DNA of 34,176 nucleotides from an uncultured Solirubrobacterales bacterium (GTDB lineage: Bacteria > Actinomycetota > Thermoleophilia > Solirubrobacterales > Solirubrobacteraceae): the NCBI GenBank assembly GCA_903821395.1, contig CAIJLJ010000086.1, positions 1-34,176 of the forward strand, read 5' to 3'. The number at the start of each line of letters is the position of its first letter. Position 1 is the stretch's first letter. Position numbers and translations under genes: made by a program. The notes beneath the pieces are model-generated. The model was given only the letters and a program-made list of their open reading frames with translations, ran no database searches and was not told the DNA's origin. Below, piece after piece: positions 9,903 to 17,884 of this stretch.

Positions 9903-10787
9903 ATGTCAGAGCTCTTAGATCTGCCTCTGCTCTCGAGCGGGAAGGTACGCGAAGTTTACGAACTCGGCGACGATCTTTTGATGGTCGCTTCGGACAGGAT
10001 CTCGACCTACGACGTGATTCACCCGACGCCGATTCCTGGAAAGGGCGCCGTCTTGACCGGTGTCTCCGACTTCTGGTTCGAACGCACTTCGGGGATCGTT
10101 GCGAACCATCTGATCTCCGTCACAGACGGCGTTCCAGACGAAGTTCGCGGCCGCGCAATGGTCGTTCGCAGATTGAAGATGCTGCCGATCGAATGTGTCG
10201 TGCGCGGCTACATAACCGGATCTGGATGGAGCGATTATCAGAAGAGCGGCAGCGTCTCGGGGATCGAACTTGCCGCTGGGCTGGAAGAGTCACAGCAGCT
10301 TCCGGAGCCGCTCTTCACTCCCTCGACGAAGGCTGAGGTCGGCCATGACGAGGCGATCGACTTCGAGCAGGCCGCCGAGCTCGTCGGCGATCGAGAGTTG
10401 ACCGAGCGGGTCCGCGACACGGCGATCGAGCTCTACCGCTTTGCTGCCGACTTCGCGCGCGAGCGCGGCGTGATTCTCGCCGACACGAAGTTTGAATTCG
10501 GACTTGACGCTGATGGCCAGTTGACCGTCGGCGATGAAGTTTTGACCCCCGACTCGTCGCGCTACTGGCCGCTCGATAGCTACGAAGTTGGCCGCGGTCA
10601 GCCGAGCTTTGACAAGCAGTTTGTCCGTGACTGGGCTACCGCCAGCGGCTGGGATAAGAGCCCGCCGGCGCCAGCGCTGCCGGAGGATGTTGTCGCCGGT
10701 ACGACGGCCCGTTACGCGGAGGCGTATGAACTGATCACGGGCGAGCCGCTGTCGGCTTGGCTGGAGCGGACCGGCGGAAGCATCTGA
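9903..10787 (+). CDS. purC: SAICAR synthetase
   Basis: PurC condenses CAIR with aspartate using ATP to give SAICAR. The 294-residue protein carries SGKVREVYELGDDLLMVASD (start of the ATP-binding half), RISTYDVI, ECVVRGYITGSGWSDYQKSG, GVILADTKFEFG and LTPDSSRYWPLDSYE, all typical. Length matches the single-domain bacterial enzyme. It is the first gene after the conserved dyad/promoter element and its TGA overlaps the purS ATG, so purC-purS-purQ-purL form one tight unit. There is a weak purine stretch (CGAGG) before the ATG; the closeness of the candidate -10 suggests a very short leader. Confidence 0.97.
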   Translation: MSELLDLPLLSSGKVREVYELGDDLLMVASDRISTYDVIHPTPIPGKGAVLTGVSDFWFERTSGIVANHLISVTDGVPDEVRGRAMVVRRLKMLPIECVVRGYITGSGWSDYQKSGSVSGIELAAGLEESQQLPEPLFTPSTKAEVGHDEAIDFEQAAELVGDRELTERVRDTAIELYRFAADFARERGVILADTKFEFGLDADGQLTVGDEVLTPDSSRYWPLDSYEVGRGQPSFDKQFVRDWATASGWDKSPPAPALPEDVVAGTTARYAEAYELITGEPLSAWLERTGGSI

Positions 10788-11026
10788 TGCGGGCACGAGT
10801 GCTCGTCAGGCCGAAGCAGGGAATCCTTGACCCTCAAGGCGTTGCCGTTGAACGCGCGCTGCCGGCGCTCGGCTTCAAAGGCGTCAGCGAGGTACGGATC
10901 GGCCGGCTCGTTGAGCTGGAGATTGAAAACCCGGCAGAGCTTGAAGCGATCTCTTCGCAGCTGCTGGCAAATCCGCTGATCGAAGATTTTGAGATCGAAC
11001 TGCTGGAAGACGCTCCCGCCGCGTGA
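10787..11026 (+). CDS. purS: FGAM synthetase subunit PurS
   Basis: PurS is the small bridging subunit of the three-part formylglycinamidine ribonucleotide synthetase and helps pass ammonia from PurQ to PurL. The 79-residue protein shows the family layout: MRARVLVRPKQGILDPQGVAV, ALPALGFKGVSEVRIGRLVEL, then LANPLIEDFEIELLE. The ATG overlaps the purC stop (TGATG); an in-frame start further upstream lies inside purC and is less likely. The stop overlaps the purQ GTG. Confidence 0.95.
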   Translation: MRARVLVRPKQGILDPQGVAVERALPALGFKGVSEVRIGRLVELEIENPAELEAISSQLLANPLIEDFEIELLEDAPAA

Positions 11027-11697
11027 AGACGGGGATCCTCCGCTTCCCCGGAAGCTGCGACGAAGTTGACGCGCAGCTGGCGGCGCAGCGGGTCGGCGAA
11101 ACTGTGCTGCTCTGGCACGGCGACCGCGACCTCCAAGATGTAGACGCCGTAATCGTCCCCGGTGGCTTCTCCTACGGCGACTACCTGCGCGCCGGTGCGA
11201 TCGCCCGCTTCTCGCCGGTGATGGAATCGGTAATCGAGTTCGCCCGCGACGGCGGCCTCGTGCTCGGGATCTGTAACGGCTTTCAGGTTCTGTGCGAGGC
11301 CGGGTTGCTGCCCGGCGCACTGCTGCCGAATGCCAATCGCCGCTTCACCTTCCGCCAAGTCGAACTTGCGGTCGTCGAGGGCGAGACTAAGTTCACCTCG
11401 GCCTGCCCGACTGACGAGCTTCTGAGCATTCCGGCCAAGCACGGCTCCGGCCGCTTCTACGCCGACGAGGCGACGCTCGACCAGCTCGAAGCTGACGGCC
11501 AAGTCGTCGTTCGTTACCGCCCGGAGCAGAACTTCAACGGCTCACTCCGCGACATCGCCGGCGTTCGCAACGCCGCCGGGAATGTCTTCGGCTTGATGCC
11601 CCATCCTGAGCATGCGGTTGACGCGCTGACAGGTTCAACCGACGGCCTGCGGATCTTTGAATCGATGCGCTCTGCCGTAGAGGGCGCGCATGTCTGA
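11023..11697 (+). CDS. purQ: FGAM synthetase glutaminase subunit PurQ
   Basis: PurQ hydrolyses glutamine and supplies ammonia to PurL. The 224-residue class I amidotransferase starts at GTG with VKTGILRFPGSCDEVDA. It carries the nucleophile Cys84 in LGICNGFQVL and the His194/Glu196 pair in PHPEHAVD, completing the triad. The oxyanion region VPGGFSYGDYLRAGAIA is also typical. It overlaps purS by four bases and purL by eight, which indicates strong coupling within the PurSQL complex. Confidence 0.96.
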   Translation: MKTGILRFPGSCDEVDAQLAAQRVGETVLLWHGDRDLQDVDAVIVPGGFSYGDYLRAGAIARFSPVMESVIEFARDGGLVLGICNGFQVLCEAGLLPGALLPNANRRFTFRQVELAVVEGETKFTSACPTDELLSIPAKHGSGRFYADEATLDQLEADGQVVVRYRPEQNFNGSLRDIAGVRNAAGNVFGLMPHPEHAVDALTGSTDGLRIFESMRSAVEGAHV

Positions 11698-13882
11698 GCA
11701 GCTGCCGGAGCTGAAAGACGCGATTGCGCTTGGCTTGACTGAGGCTGAGTACGAGCTCGTCTGCGAGAAGCAGGGCAGCCCACCGAACCAAGTTGAGCTG
11801 GCTATGTACTCGCTGCTCTGGAGCGAGCACTGCGCTTACAAACACTCGAAGAAGCTACTCGTGACGCTGCCGACCGAGGGGCCAGCGGTCGTGATGGGAC
11901 CGGGCGAAAACGCTGGCGCCGTAGACGTTGGCGACGGCTTGATCTGCGCCTTCAAGGTTGAGTCGCACAACCACCCAAGCGCGGTTGAGCCATTCCAGGG
12001 AGCGGCAACCGGCGTCGGCGGAATCCTGCGTGACATCTTCGCGATCGGCGCGCGCCCGATCGCGGTGCTCGACTCGCTGCGCTTCGGCGACATTGAGGAG
12101 AGCGAGCGCTCGCGCTACCTGCTCGAGCACGCCGTCGCTGGGATCGGCCATTACGGCAACTCGATCGGAGTGCCGACCGTCGGAGGCGAGGTTTACTTCG
12201 AAGGTCCTTACGAGCAGAACTGCCTCGTCAATGCGATGGCTTTGGGCCTCGGACCGCGCGAGCAGCTGATGCGCAGCGCCGCTGCCGGCGTTGGCAACGT
12301 CGTTCTGATCTACGGCGCCTCAACAGGCCGTGATGGAATCGGCGGCGCCTCGGTGCTCGCTTCGGCAGAGCTTGGCGAAGCCGACGATGACAAGCGGCCG
12401 ACGGTCCAGGTCGGAGACCCGTTTGAAGAGAAGAAGCTGATGGAGTGCTCGCTTGAGCTGCTCGAACTCGGCCTAATCGTCTCGCTTCAGGATCTCGGTG
12501 CCGCTGGCCTCACATCATCGGCCTGCGAGATGGCTTCGAAGGGTGAGGTTGGGATTGATATCGACGTGCGCAAGGTGCCGCTGCGCGAAGCTGACATGGA
12601 GCCATTCGAGATCATGGTCAGCGAGTCGCAGGAGCGCATGCTTTGCGTGATCGAGCCGAAGGACGTAGAGGCTGTGCGCGCGATTTGCGATAAGTGGGAG
12701 GTCAGCTCGGCGGCGATCGGTGAGGTCACAGGTACGCGCCTGATGAGGATCTACTCCGACGACGAGCTGGTCGGCGAAATGCCGGTCGAAGCGCTCGTCG
12801 ATGACTGCCCGATCTACGACCTCGCGCCGCAGAAGCCGAGCGAGCCGCTCTACCCGCCGCCGACTGCACGGCTCGACGGTTCCGAGAGCGTCGGCGACGC
12901 GCTGCTGGCGCTGATCGGCTCGCCGAACGTCGCTTCGCGCAGGCCTCTCTTCGAGCAGTACGACCCGATCGTTCAGTCGCGCACGGTGCGCCGCCCGGAG
13001 CAGGCCGACGCTGCCGTGCTGGCGCTACCGAACGGCAGCGCGCTGGCCGTCAGCATCGATGGCAACGGTCGCCGCGTCGCCGCAGATCCATACCGCGGAA
13101 CGCTAGGCGTGGTGCTCGAGTGCGCCTCCAACTTGGCCTGCGTTGGCGCCCAGCCGCTCGGCACCACCAACAACCTCAACTTTGGCAACCCAGAGAAGCC
13201 ACACGTCGCATGGCAACTAACCGAGGCCGTGCGCGCAATCGCCGATGCCTGCACGGCGCTCGAAGCGCCGATCGTGGGCGGCAATGTTTCGCTCTACAAC
13301 GAGGGCGCCTCAGGGCCGATCTACCCAACGCCGGTGATCGGCATGGTCGGCCTACTTCCTGATGCCACCCGCGCTGGCCGGCTCGGTTTCGTCGAGGAGG
13401 GCGAGGCGATCGCGCTAGTCGGGCCGTTCCAACCGTCGCTTGCAGCCAGTGAACTTTCGAAGCTACGCGGCGAGCCGCTGCCGGACGAGTTGCCAGAGGT
13501 TGACATCGAAGCTATCCGTGACGCTCAAGCCGCCGTTCGTGGCGCCGTCCGTGATGGGCTGATCGACTCCGCGCACGACATCGCCGAGGGTGGAATCGCG
13601 ACCGCGATCGCTGAATGCGCGCTGGCTGGTTCGATCGGTGCTTCGGTTGAGATTGAGGCGGGCGAAGACGTTTGGCAAGCCTGCTTTGGCGAGGCGCCCG
13701 GCGGTTTTATCTGCTGCGGCCATGCGACGGCGATGGCGCAACTCGCCGAGCGCACCAAGGTCACGTTGATTGGCAAGGTTGGCGGCGATCGGCTCGAGAT
13801 CACGCTCGGCCCAGAGAAGATCGAGCTCGGGCTCGACGAGCTGCGCCAGCGCCACCGAGCCCTAGAGTCGGTTTTCCAATGA
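11690..13882 (+). CDS. purL: FGAM synthetase large subunit PurL (small-type)
   Basis: PurL uses ATP and ammonia to convert FGAR into FGAM. At 730 residues it is the short bacterial form that needs separate PurS and PurQ, both encoded just upstream. Recognisable blocks are LWSEHCAYKHSKKLL, GPGENAGAVDVGDG, KVESHNHPSAVEPFQGAATGVGG, GNSIGVPTVGGEVYFE, LQDLGAAGLTSSACEMASKG and, in the second half, VGGNVSLYNEG and DIAEGGIATAIAECALA. The start matches the family N-terminus. The TGA at 13880 is followed at once by the dyad upstream of purF. Confidence 0.97.
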   Translation: MSEQLPELKDAIALGLTEAEYELVCEKQGSPPNQVELAMYSLLWSEHCAYKHSKKLLVTLPTEGPAVVMGPGENAGAVDVGDGLICAFKVESHNHPSAVEPFQGAATGVGGILRDIFAIGARPIAVLDSLRFGDIEESERSRYLLEHAVAGIGHYGNSIGVPTVGGEVYFEGPYEQNCLVNAMALGLGPREQLMRSAAAGVGNVVLIYGASTGRDGIGGASVLASAELGEADDDKRPTVQVGDPFEEKKLMECSLELLELGLIVSLQDLGAAGLTSSACEMASKGEVGIDIDVRKVPLREADMEPFEIMVSESQERMLCVIEPKDVEAVRAICDKWEVSSAAIGEVTGTRLMRIYSDDELVGEMPVEALVDDCPIYDLAPQKPSEPLYPPPTARLDGSESVGDALLALIGSPNVASRRPLFEQYDPIVQSRTVRRPEQADAAVLALPNGSALAVSIDGNGRRVAADPYRGTLGVVLECASNLACVGAQPLGTTNNLNFGNPEKPHVAWQLTEAVRAIADACTALEAPIVGGNVSLYNEGASGPIYPTPVIGMVGLLPDATRAGRLGFVEEGEAIALVGPFQPSLAASELSKLRGEPLPDELPEVDIEAIRDAQAAVRGAVRDGLIDSAHDIAEGGIATAIAECALAGSIGASVEIEAGEDVWQACFGEAPGGFICCGHATAMAQLAERTKVTLIGKVGGDRLEITLGPEKIELGLDELRQRHRALESVFQ

Positions 13883-13885
13883 TTG

Positions 13886-13929
13886 AGCCCAGCAAATACG
13901 GGCTATTCCGCGTCTGCGCTTGGTACCCT
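13886..13929 (+). promoter_or_regulatory. Purine-gene element and promoter upstream of purF
   Basis: AGCCC (13886-13890) and GGGCT (13900-13904) form a 5-bp dyad with an AGCAAATAC loop. The block 13900-13919 matches the one before purC at 19 of 20 bases. TACCCT (13924-13929) is a possible -10 just downstream; it would leave about 30 bases of leader before the purF ATG. The shared block and similar placement argue for joint control of purC and purF, but the factor is unknown. Confidence 0.55.
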
Positions 13930-13967
13930 CTACTGACTCTGCCCCGTATGGCGACCGGACGGGATTC

Positions 13968-15431
13968 ATGACCGAGCAGCCCTCTTTTGATGAGCGCGAC
14001 GGACCCCGCGATGAGTGCGGCGTCTTCGGCATTTACGCGCCTGGAAAAGAGGTAGCTCGCCTTACCTACTTCGCTCTTTACGCACTTCAGCACCGCGGGC
14101 AGGAGTCGGCCGGAATCGCCGCCGCTGACGATGGTGGTTTCATCATCACGCAGCGCGCGCTCGGGCTTGTTAGCCAAGTTTTCAAGGAGCACGACCTTCG
14201 AGCACTCGATGGCGATCTTGCCGTCGGTCACGTCCGCTACTCAACGACCGGGTCGAGCGGATGGGAAAACTCGCAGCCGGTCCACCGCACCGGCAACGCA
14301 ACTAGCAGCGGCCGCGAGTTGGCGCTGGCGCACAACGGCAACCTGACCAACGCCGTCGAACTCCATGCCGAGTTGCGCGCTCAGGGCGTCGAGTTCACTT
14401 CCACCTCGGACTCCGAGATCATCGCCGCGCTGATCGCCGATGATCCAAGCCCAACGATCGAAGAGTCGGTCTGCGCGATCATGCCACGGCTTCAAGGAGC
14501 GTTCTCAACCGTCGTGATGACGAACGAGCGCGTCGTCGCCTTCCGCGACCCGGCCGGCGTTCGGCCGCTGGTGCTCGGCCAGATCGATGACAGCTACTGC
14601 GTCGCCAGCGAATCCTGCGCGCTCGACATCATCGGCGCCACCTATATGCGAGACGTTCTCCCCGGCGAGATGGTCTCGATCGGCGCCGACGGGATTCGTA
14701 CGCAGATGGTTGTCGAAGGGGCGCGCGAGGCCTTCTGCCTCTTTGAGTACATCTACTTCGCCCGCCCTGACTCGAAGATGAACGGGACAGTTCTGCAGGC
14801 CGCTCGCGGCCGTATGGGCGAGGCGCTCGCTCGCGAGCATCCAGCGCCTAGCGCCGACCTCGTGATCGCCGTCCCCGACTCAGGCAACGCCGCCGCTCGC
14901 GGCTTCGCACGCGAGAGCGGGTTGCCGCAGGACGATGGCTTCGTCAAGAACCGTTACGTCGCCAGGACGTTCATTCAGCCAGGCCAGGAACTGCGCAAGC
15001 AAGGACTGCGGCTGAAGTTCAACCCGCTGCCGGAGATCGTCGGTGGCAAGAAGCTGGTCGTCGTCGATGATTCGATCGTGCGCGGCAATACGACGCGTCA
15101 GATCGTCCAAATGTTGCGTGACGCTGGCGCGCTTGAGGTCCATCTGCGGATTTCGGCGCCGCCGATCCGCAACCCGTGTTACTACGGCGTCGACATGTCA
15201 ACACGCGAAGAGATGATCGCCCACGGCAAAACGGTCGAAGAGATCGCCGAGATGCTCGGCGCTGACTCGTTGGCTTACGTTTCGTTGGAGGGCGTCTACG
15301 GTGCAATCGAAGGCGAGCCTGCCAACCACTGTGACGCCTGCTTTTCCGGTAACTATCCGTTGCCGGTTGCCGAAGAGGGCAACAAGCTTGCGCTTGAGTC
15401 AGAGCTTCCGATGGCGCCAACGTCGGCTTGA
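13968..15431 (+). CDS. purF: Amidophosphoribosyltransferase (Fe-S type)
   Basis: PurF makes phosphoribosylamine from PRPP and glutamine, the committed first step. From the ATG, 16 residues precede CGVFGIY, so Cys17 should become the N-terminal nucleophile after removal of a propeptide, as in the Bacillus-type enzyme. All four Fe-S ligand positions of that class are present: Cys257 (FCLFEYIYFARPDS), Cys404 (RNPCYYG) and Cys455/Cys458 (HCDACFSGNYP). The PRPP loop VVVDDSIVRGNTT lies at about 364-376. An upstream in-frame TTG at 13920 lies inside the conserved block and near the candidate promoter, so the ATG is preferred. An Fe-S cluster could make the enzyme oxygen-labile. Confidence 0.96.
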   Translation: MTEQPSFDERDGPRDECGVFGIYAPGKEVARLTYFALYALQHRGQESAGIAAADDGGFIITQRALGLVSQVFKEHDLRALDGDLAVGHVRYSTTGSSGWENSQPVHRTGNATSSGRELALAHNGNLTNAVELHAELRAQGVEFTSTSDSEIIAALIADDPSPTIEESVCAIMPRLQGAFSTVVMTNERVVAFRDPAGVRPLVLGQIDDSYCVASESCALDIIGATYMRDVLPGEMVSIGADGIRTQMVVEGAREAFCLFEYIYFARPDSKMNGTVLQAARGRMGEALAREHPAPSADLVIAVPDSGNAAARGFARESGLPQDDGFVKNRYVARTFIQPGQELRKQGLRLKFNPLPEIVGGKKLVVVDDSIVRGNTTRQIVQMLRDAGALEVHLRISAPPIRNPCYYGVDMSTREEMIAHGKTVEEIAEMLGADSLAYVSLEGVYGAIEGEPANHCDACFSGNYPLPVAEEGNKLALESELPMAPTSA

Positions 15432-15439
15432 CCGCAGCG

Positions 15440-17263
15440 ATGGCCGACCCGCACGCCGCGCTGACCGAAATCTTCGGGTTCGATCACTTTCGTCCTGGCC
15501 AGCAAGAGGCCGTCGAGGGCGCACTCGCTGGCCGCGACGTGCTGCTGGTGATGCCGACCGGCGCCGGCAAGTCGCTCTGCTACCAGCTTCCAGCGCTACT
15601 TCGAGATGACCTCTCGATTGTCGTATCGCCGCTCGTTTCGCTGATGCTCGATCAGGTTGAGTCGCTCGAGCGGCGTGTCGGAGGCAAGGTCGCGTTGATC
15701 AACGCCCAGCAGGATGCTGCGACAAACCGTGAGGTTCTCGAGCGGGCCCGCGACGGTGAGCTTCGGCTTCTCTACGTCGCGCCCGAGCGCTTCGCGTCGC
15801 CAGGTTTTCTTGAGGCGCTCAAAGAGGTTGAAATCGGGTGCTTCGTAGTCGATGAGGCGCACTGCGTTTCGCAGTGGGGTCACGACTTCCGCCCCGACTA
15901 CTTCCGCCTCGGCGACGCCGCCCGCTGGCTCGGCGCCGATTCGATCTTCGCGTCTACGGCAACGGCGACGCCGCAGGTCGCGCGTGACATCGCCGAGAGG
16001 CTCGGACTAGACGACCCGGTCAGCGTCGCGACCGGTTTCGACCGGCCGAACCTGACATTTGCCGTCGCGCCGTCAAAGTCGTCCAGCCATGCTCGCGCGC
16101 AGTTAGCCTCCGCGCTGGCTACGCCCGAGGCGCGCCCGGCAATTGTTTATGCCGGCACGCGCAAGCAGACCGCTGAGGTCGCATCCAACCTCGCAGCCGA
16201 TCTCGGCATCAAGGTCGTCGCCTACCACGCCGGTTTGGACCGCGAAAAGCGCGCCAAGATTCAGCGCAGCTTCATGGATGGCAGTGTTGACGTTGTAGTC
16301 GCTACTAACGCTTTCGGAATGGGTGTTGACAAGGCCGATGTCCGAACGGTCGTCCACGTGAGCGTGCCGCAGTCAATCGAGGCGTGGTACCAGGAGGCTG
16401 GCCGGGCCGGCCGCGACGGCGCCCCGGCGCGCGCACTGCTGCTTGCTCAAAACAAAGACAAAGGGCTCCACGTCTTCTTCATTGAACGATCCGAGGTCGA
16501 TGAGGCCGAACTCGACCGCGTTGCCAAGCGGATCTTCGCGTCCTCGCCCGATGGCCGCTACGACGCGGAGATCGGTGAGCTTGGAAGCAACCCGGATCAG
16601 GTTCGCGCAATTGTCGGCCACCTTGCGCGGGCTGGCGTCTTAAGCCCCTCACCGGCTCCGACTGATCGCCAGATCGGCCGCATCGACGGTGCCTACGACG
16701 GCCGCGCCCGCAGCCTCTGCCAAACATCGGCAAAGCAGGCGACGAAAGCGCGCTGGGCCGCCTACCGATCGGTTTGGCACTTCGTAGAGACGCCTAGTTG
16801 CCGCCGCGTCGCCGTGCTCGGCCACTTCGGCGATCGCGACCGCGACGCTGCCCCACTCGTCGTCCCCTGCTGCGACGTTTGTAATCCGGAGTCGATCGCC
16901 GACGTTGTCTCGGTCGAGGTTCGCGCGACAAAGAAGGGTCCGCCCTCGCGCGGCCGTTCGTTGGCTCCGCGAGCTGCGCTGGCCGATTCAAGTGAGCTCG
17001 ACGAGGCGATCATCGATCTCGTTGCCAGCGCGCATCCCCAGCTCGGCCGCACTCGCGCAGTTCAGGTGCTGCGCGGCGGCCGTTCAAAGGTGATCGCCAC
17101 AAACCATTACGACGAGCTCGAGCATTACGGAGCCTTCGGTGATCTCCACGCCGACGATGTGCTCGGCCGTGTCGACGCGCTTCTGGCAGATGGCCGAATC
17201 GTCTCCTCGGGCGGTCGTTTCCCAAAGCTTCAGTCCCCCGCTAGCCAAGGAGCAAGACGATGA
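15440..17263 (+). CDS. recQ: RecQ-type ATP-dependent DNA helicase
   Basis: A superfamily 2 helicase that unwinds DNA in repair and recombination. The 607-residue protein has FGFDHFRPGQQEAVEG (RecQ motif 0), Walker A MPTGAGKS (38-45), DEAH (138-141) followed by CVSQWGHDFRPDY (the RecQ aromatic loop), STATATPQV, then the second RecA domain with YAGTRKQTAEV, TNAFGMGVDKADVR and QEAGRAGRDG. The zinc site has Cys454, Cys477/478 and Cys481; the usual CGNC spacing is shortened to CC. The C-terminus resembles an RQC winged helix (TRAVQVLRGGRSK...ELEHYGAFGDL); no clear HRDC is seen. The ATG at 15440 is preferred; a TTG at 15428 overlaps the purF stop. The stop overlaps purN, so it sits inside the purine operon. 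Confidence 0.93.
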   Translation: MADPHAALTEIFGFDHFRPGQQEAVEGALAGRDVLLVMPTGAGKSLCYQLPALLRDDLSIVVSPLVSLMLDQVESLERRVGGKVALINAQQDAATNREVLERARDGELRLLYVAPERFASPGFLEALKEVEIGCFVVDEAHCVSQWGHDFRPDYFRLGDAARWLGADSIFASTATATPQVARDIAERLGLDDPVSVATGFDRPNLTFAVAPSKSSSHARAQLASALATPEARPAIVYAGTRKQTAEVASNLAADLGIKVVAYHAGLDREKRAKIQRSFMDGSVDVVVATNAFGMGVDKADVRTVVHVSVPQSIEAWYQEAGRAGRDGAPARALLLAQNKDKGLHVFFIERSEVDEAELDRVAKRIFASSPDGRYDAEIGELGSNPDQVRAIVGHLARAGVLSPSPAPTDRQIGRIDGAYDGRARSLCQTSAKQATKARWAAYRSVWHFVETPSCRRVAVLGHFGDRDRDAAPLVVPCCDVCNPESIADVVSVEVRATKKGPPSRGRSLAPRAALADSSELDEAIIDLVASAHPQLGRTRAVQVLRGGRSKVIATNHYDELEHYGAFGDLHADDVLGRVDALLADGRIVSSGGRFPKLQSPASQGARR

Positions 17264-17865
17264 GACTCGCCGTTATGGTTTCCGGCCGCGGCACCAATCT
17301 GCAGGCTTTGATCGAAAGCGTCCACGGCTTCGACGGTGAAATCGTTGCCGTCGTCTCCGACCATGAAGAGGCGCCGGCGCTGCGCCACGCGCGCACCGTG
17401 AACATTCTCACGCGCAGCTTCGAAGTTGACCAGTTCCCTGACCGCGCCACGCGTGACAACGCGATCGCCGACTGGCTCGACGAGAATGGTGTTGAGCTCG
17501 TCGTGCTGGCTGGTTACATGTCGCTGCTTGATGACTCGTTTATCGCTCGCTTCCGTGACCGCATCATCAATGTTCATCCGTCGCTGCTGCCTGCCTTCCC
17601 GGGGACTCGTGCCGTCGAGCAGGCGGTTGAGTACGGAGTCAAGATCTTCGGCGTGACCGTTCATCTGGTTGATGAAGGAATTGACAGTGGACCGATTCTG
17701 CTGCAGCGCGCCGTCGAGCTGCCGGGGTACAGCGATCCAACCGAGGTTCATCAGATTTTGCAGAAGATTGAGCACGAACTGCTGCCCGAAGGCGTGCGCT
17801 TGATGATCCGCGGCGCCGTCGCCAGAGATCCTGCAAACCCTCAGCGGCTGATCATCGAGCCCTGA
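17260..17865 (+). CDS. purN: Phosphoribosylglycinamide formyltransferase
   Basis: PurN transfers a formyl group from 10-formyltetrahydrofolate to GAR, the third step of the pathway. The 201-residue protein has MRLAVMVSGRGTNLQALIES (phosphate loop), LVVLAGYMSLL, the catalytic block IINVHPSLLPAFPG with Asn104 and His106, and the Asp-containing HLVDEGIDSGPILLQRAV. Length is normal. The ATG overlaps the recQ TGA (ATGA). The purH frame follows after 19 bases but in another reading frame. Confidence 0.97.
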   Translation: MRLAVMVSGRGTNLQALIESVHGFDGEIVAVVSDHEEAPALRHARTVNILTRSFEVDQFPDRATRDNAIADWLDENGVELVVLAGYMSLLDDSFIARFRDRIINVHPSLLPAFPGTRAVEQAVEYGVKIFGVTVHLVDEGIDSGPILLQRAVELPGYSDPTEVHQILQKIEHELLPEGVRLMIRGAVARDPANPQRLIIEP

Positions 17866-17872
17866 GCTGCGC

Positions 17873-17878
17873 TAGCCT
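17873..17878 (+). promoter_or_regulatory. Candidate -10 upstream of purH
   Basis: TAGCCT ends six bases before the ATC codon at 17885, the same spacing as the TATAAA before the leaderless MFS gene and TACGGT before the haem-binding gene. The first three bases are also the in-frame stop that closes the upstream part of the purH frame. No good -35 is visible in the end of purN. Confidence 0.35.
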
Positions 17879-17884
17879 CGCCAC

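Noticed and set aside
10834-11502. Minus-strand open frame over purS and purQ
   Set aside because: It overlaps two confident genes and its translation shows no recognisable domain.
13920-13967. Upstream TTG start for PurF
   Set aside because: It begins right next to the shared regulatory block and upstream of the candidate -10; the ATG at 13968 gives a 16-residue propeptide, near the usual size.
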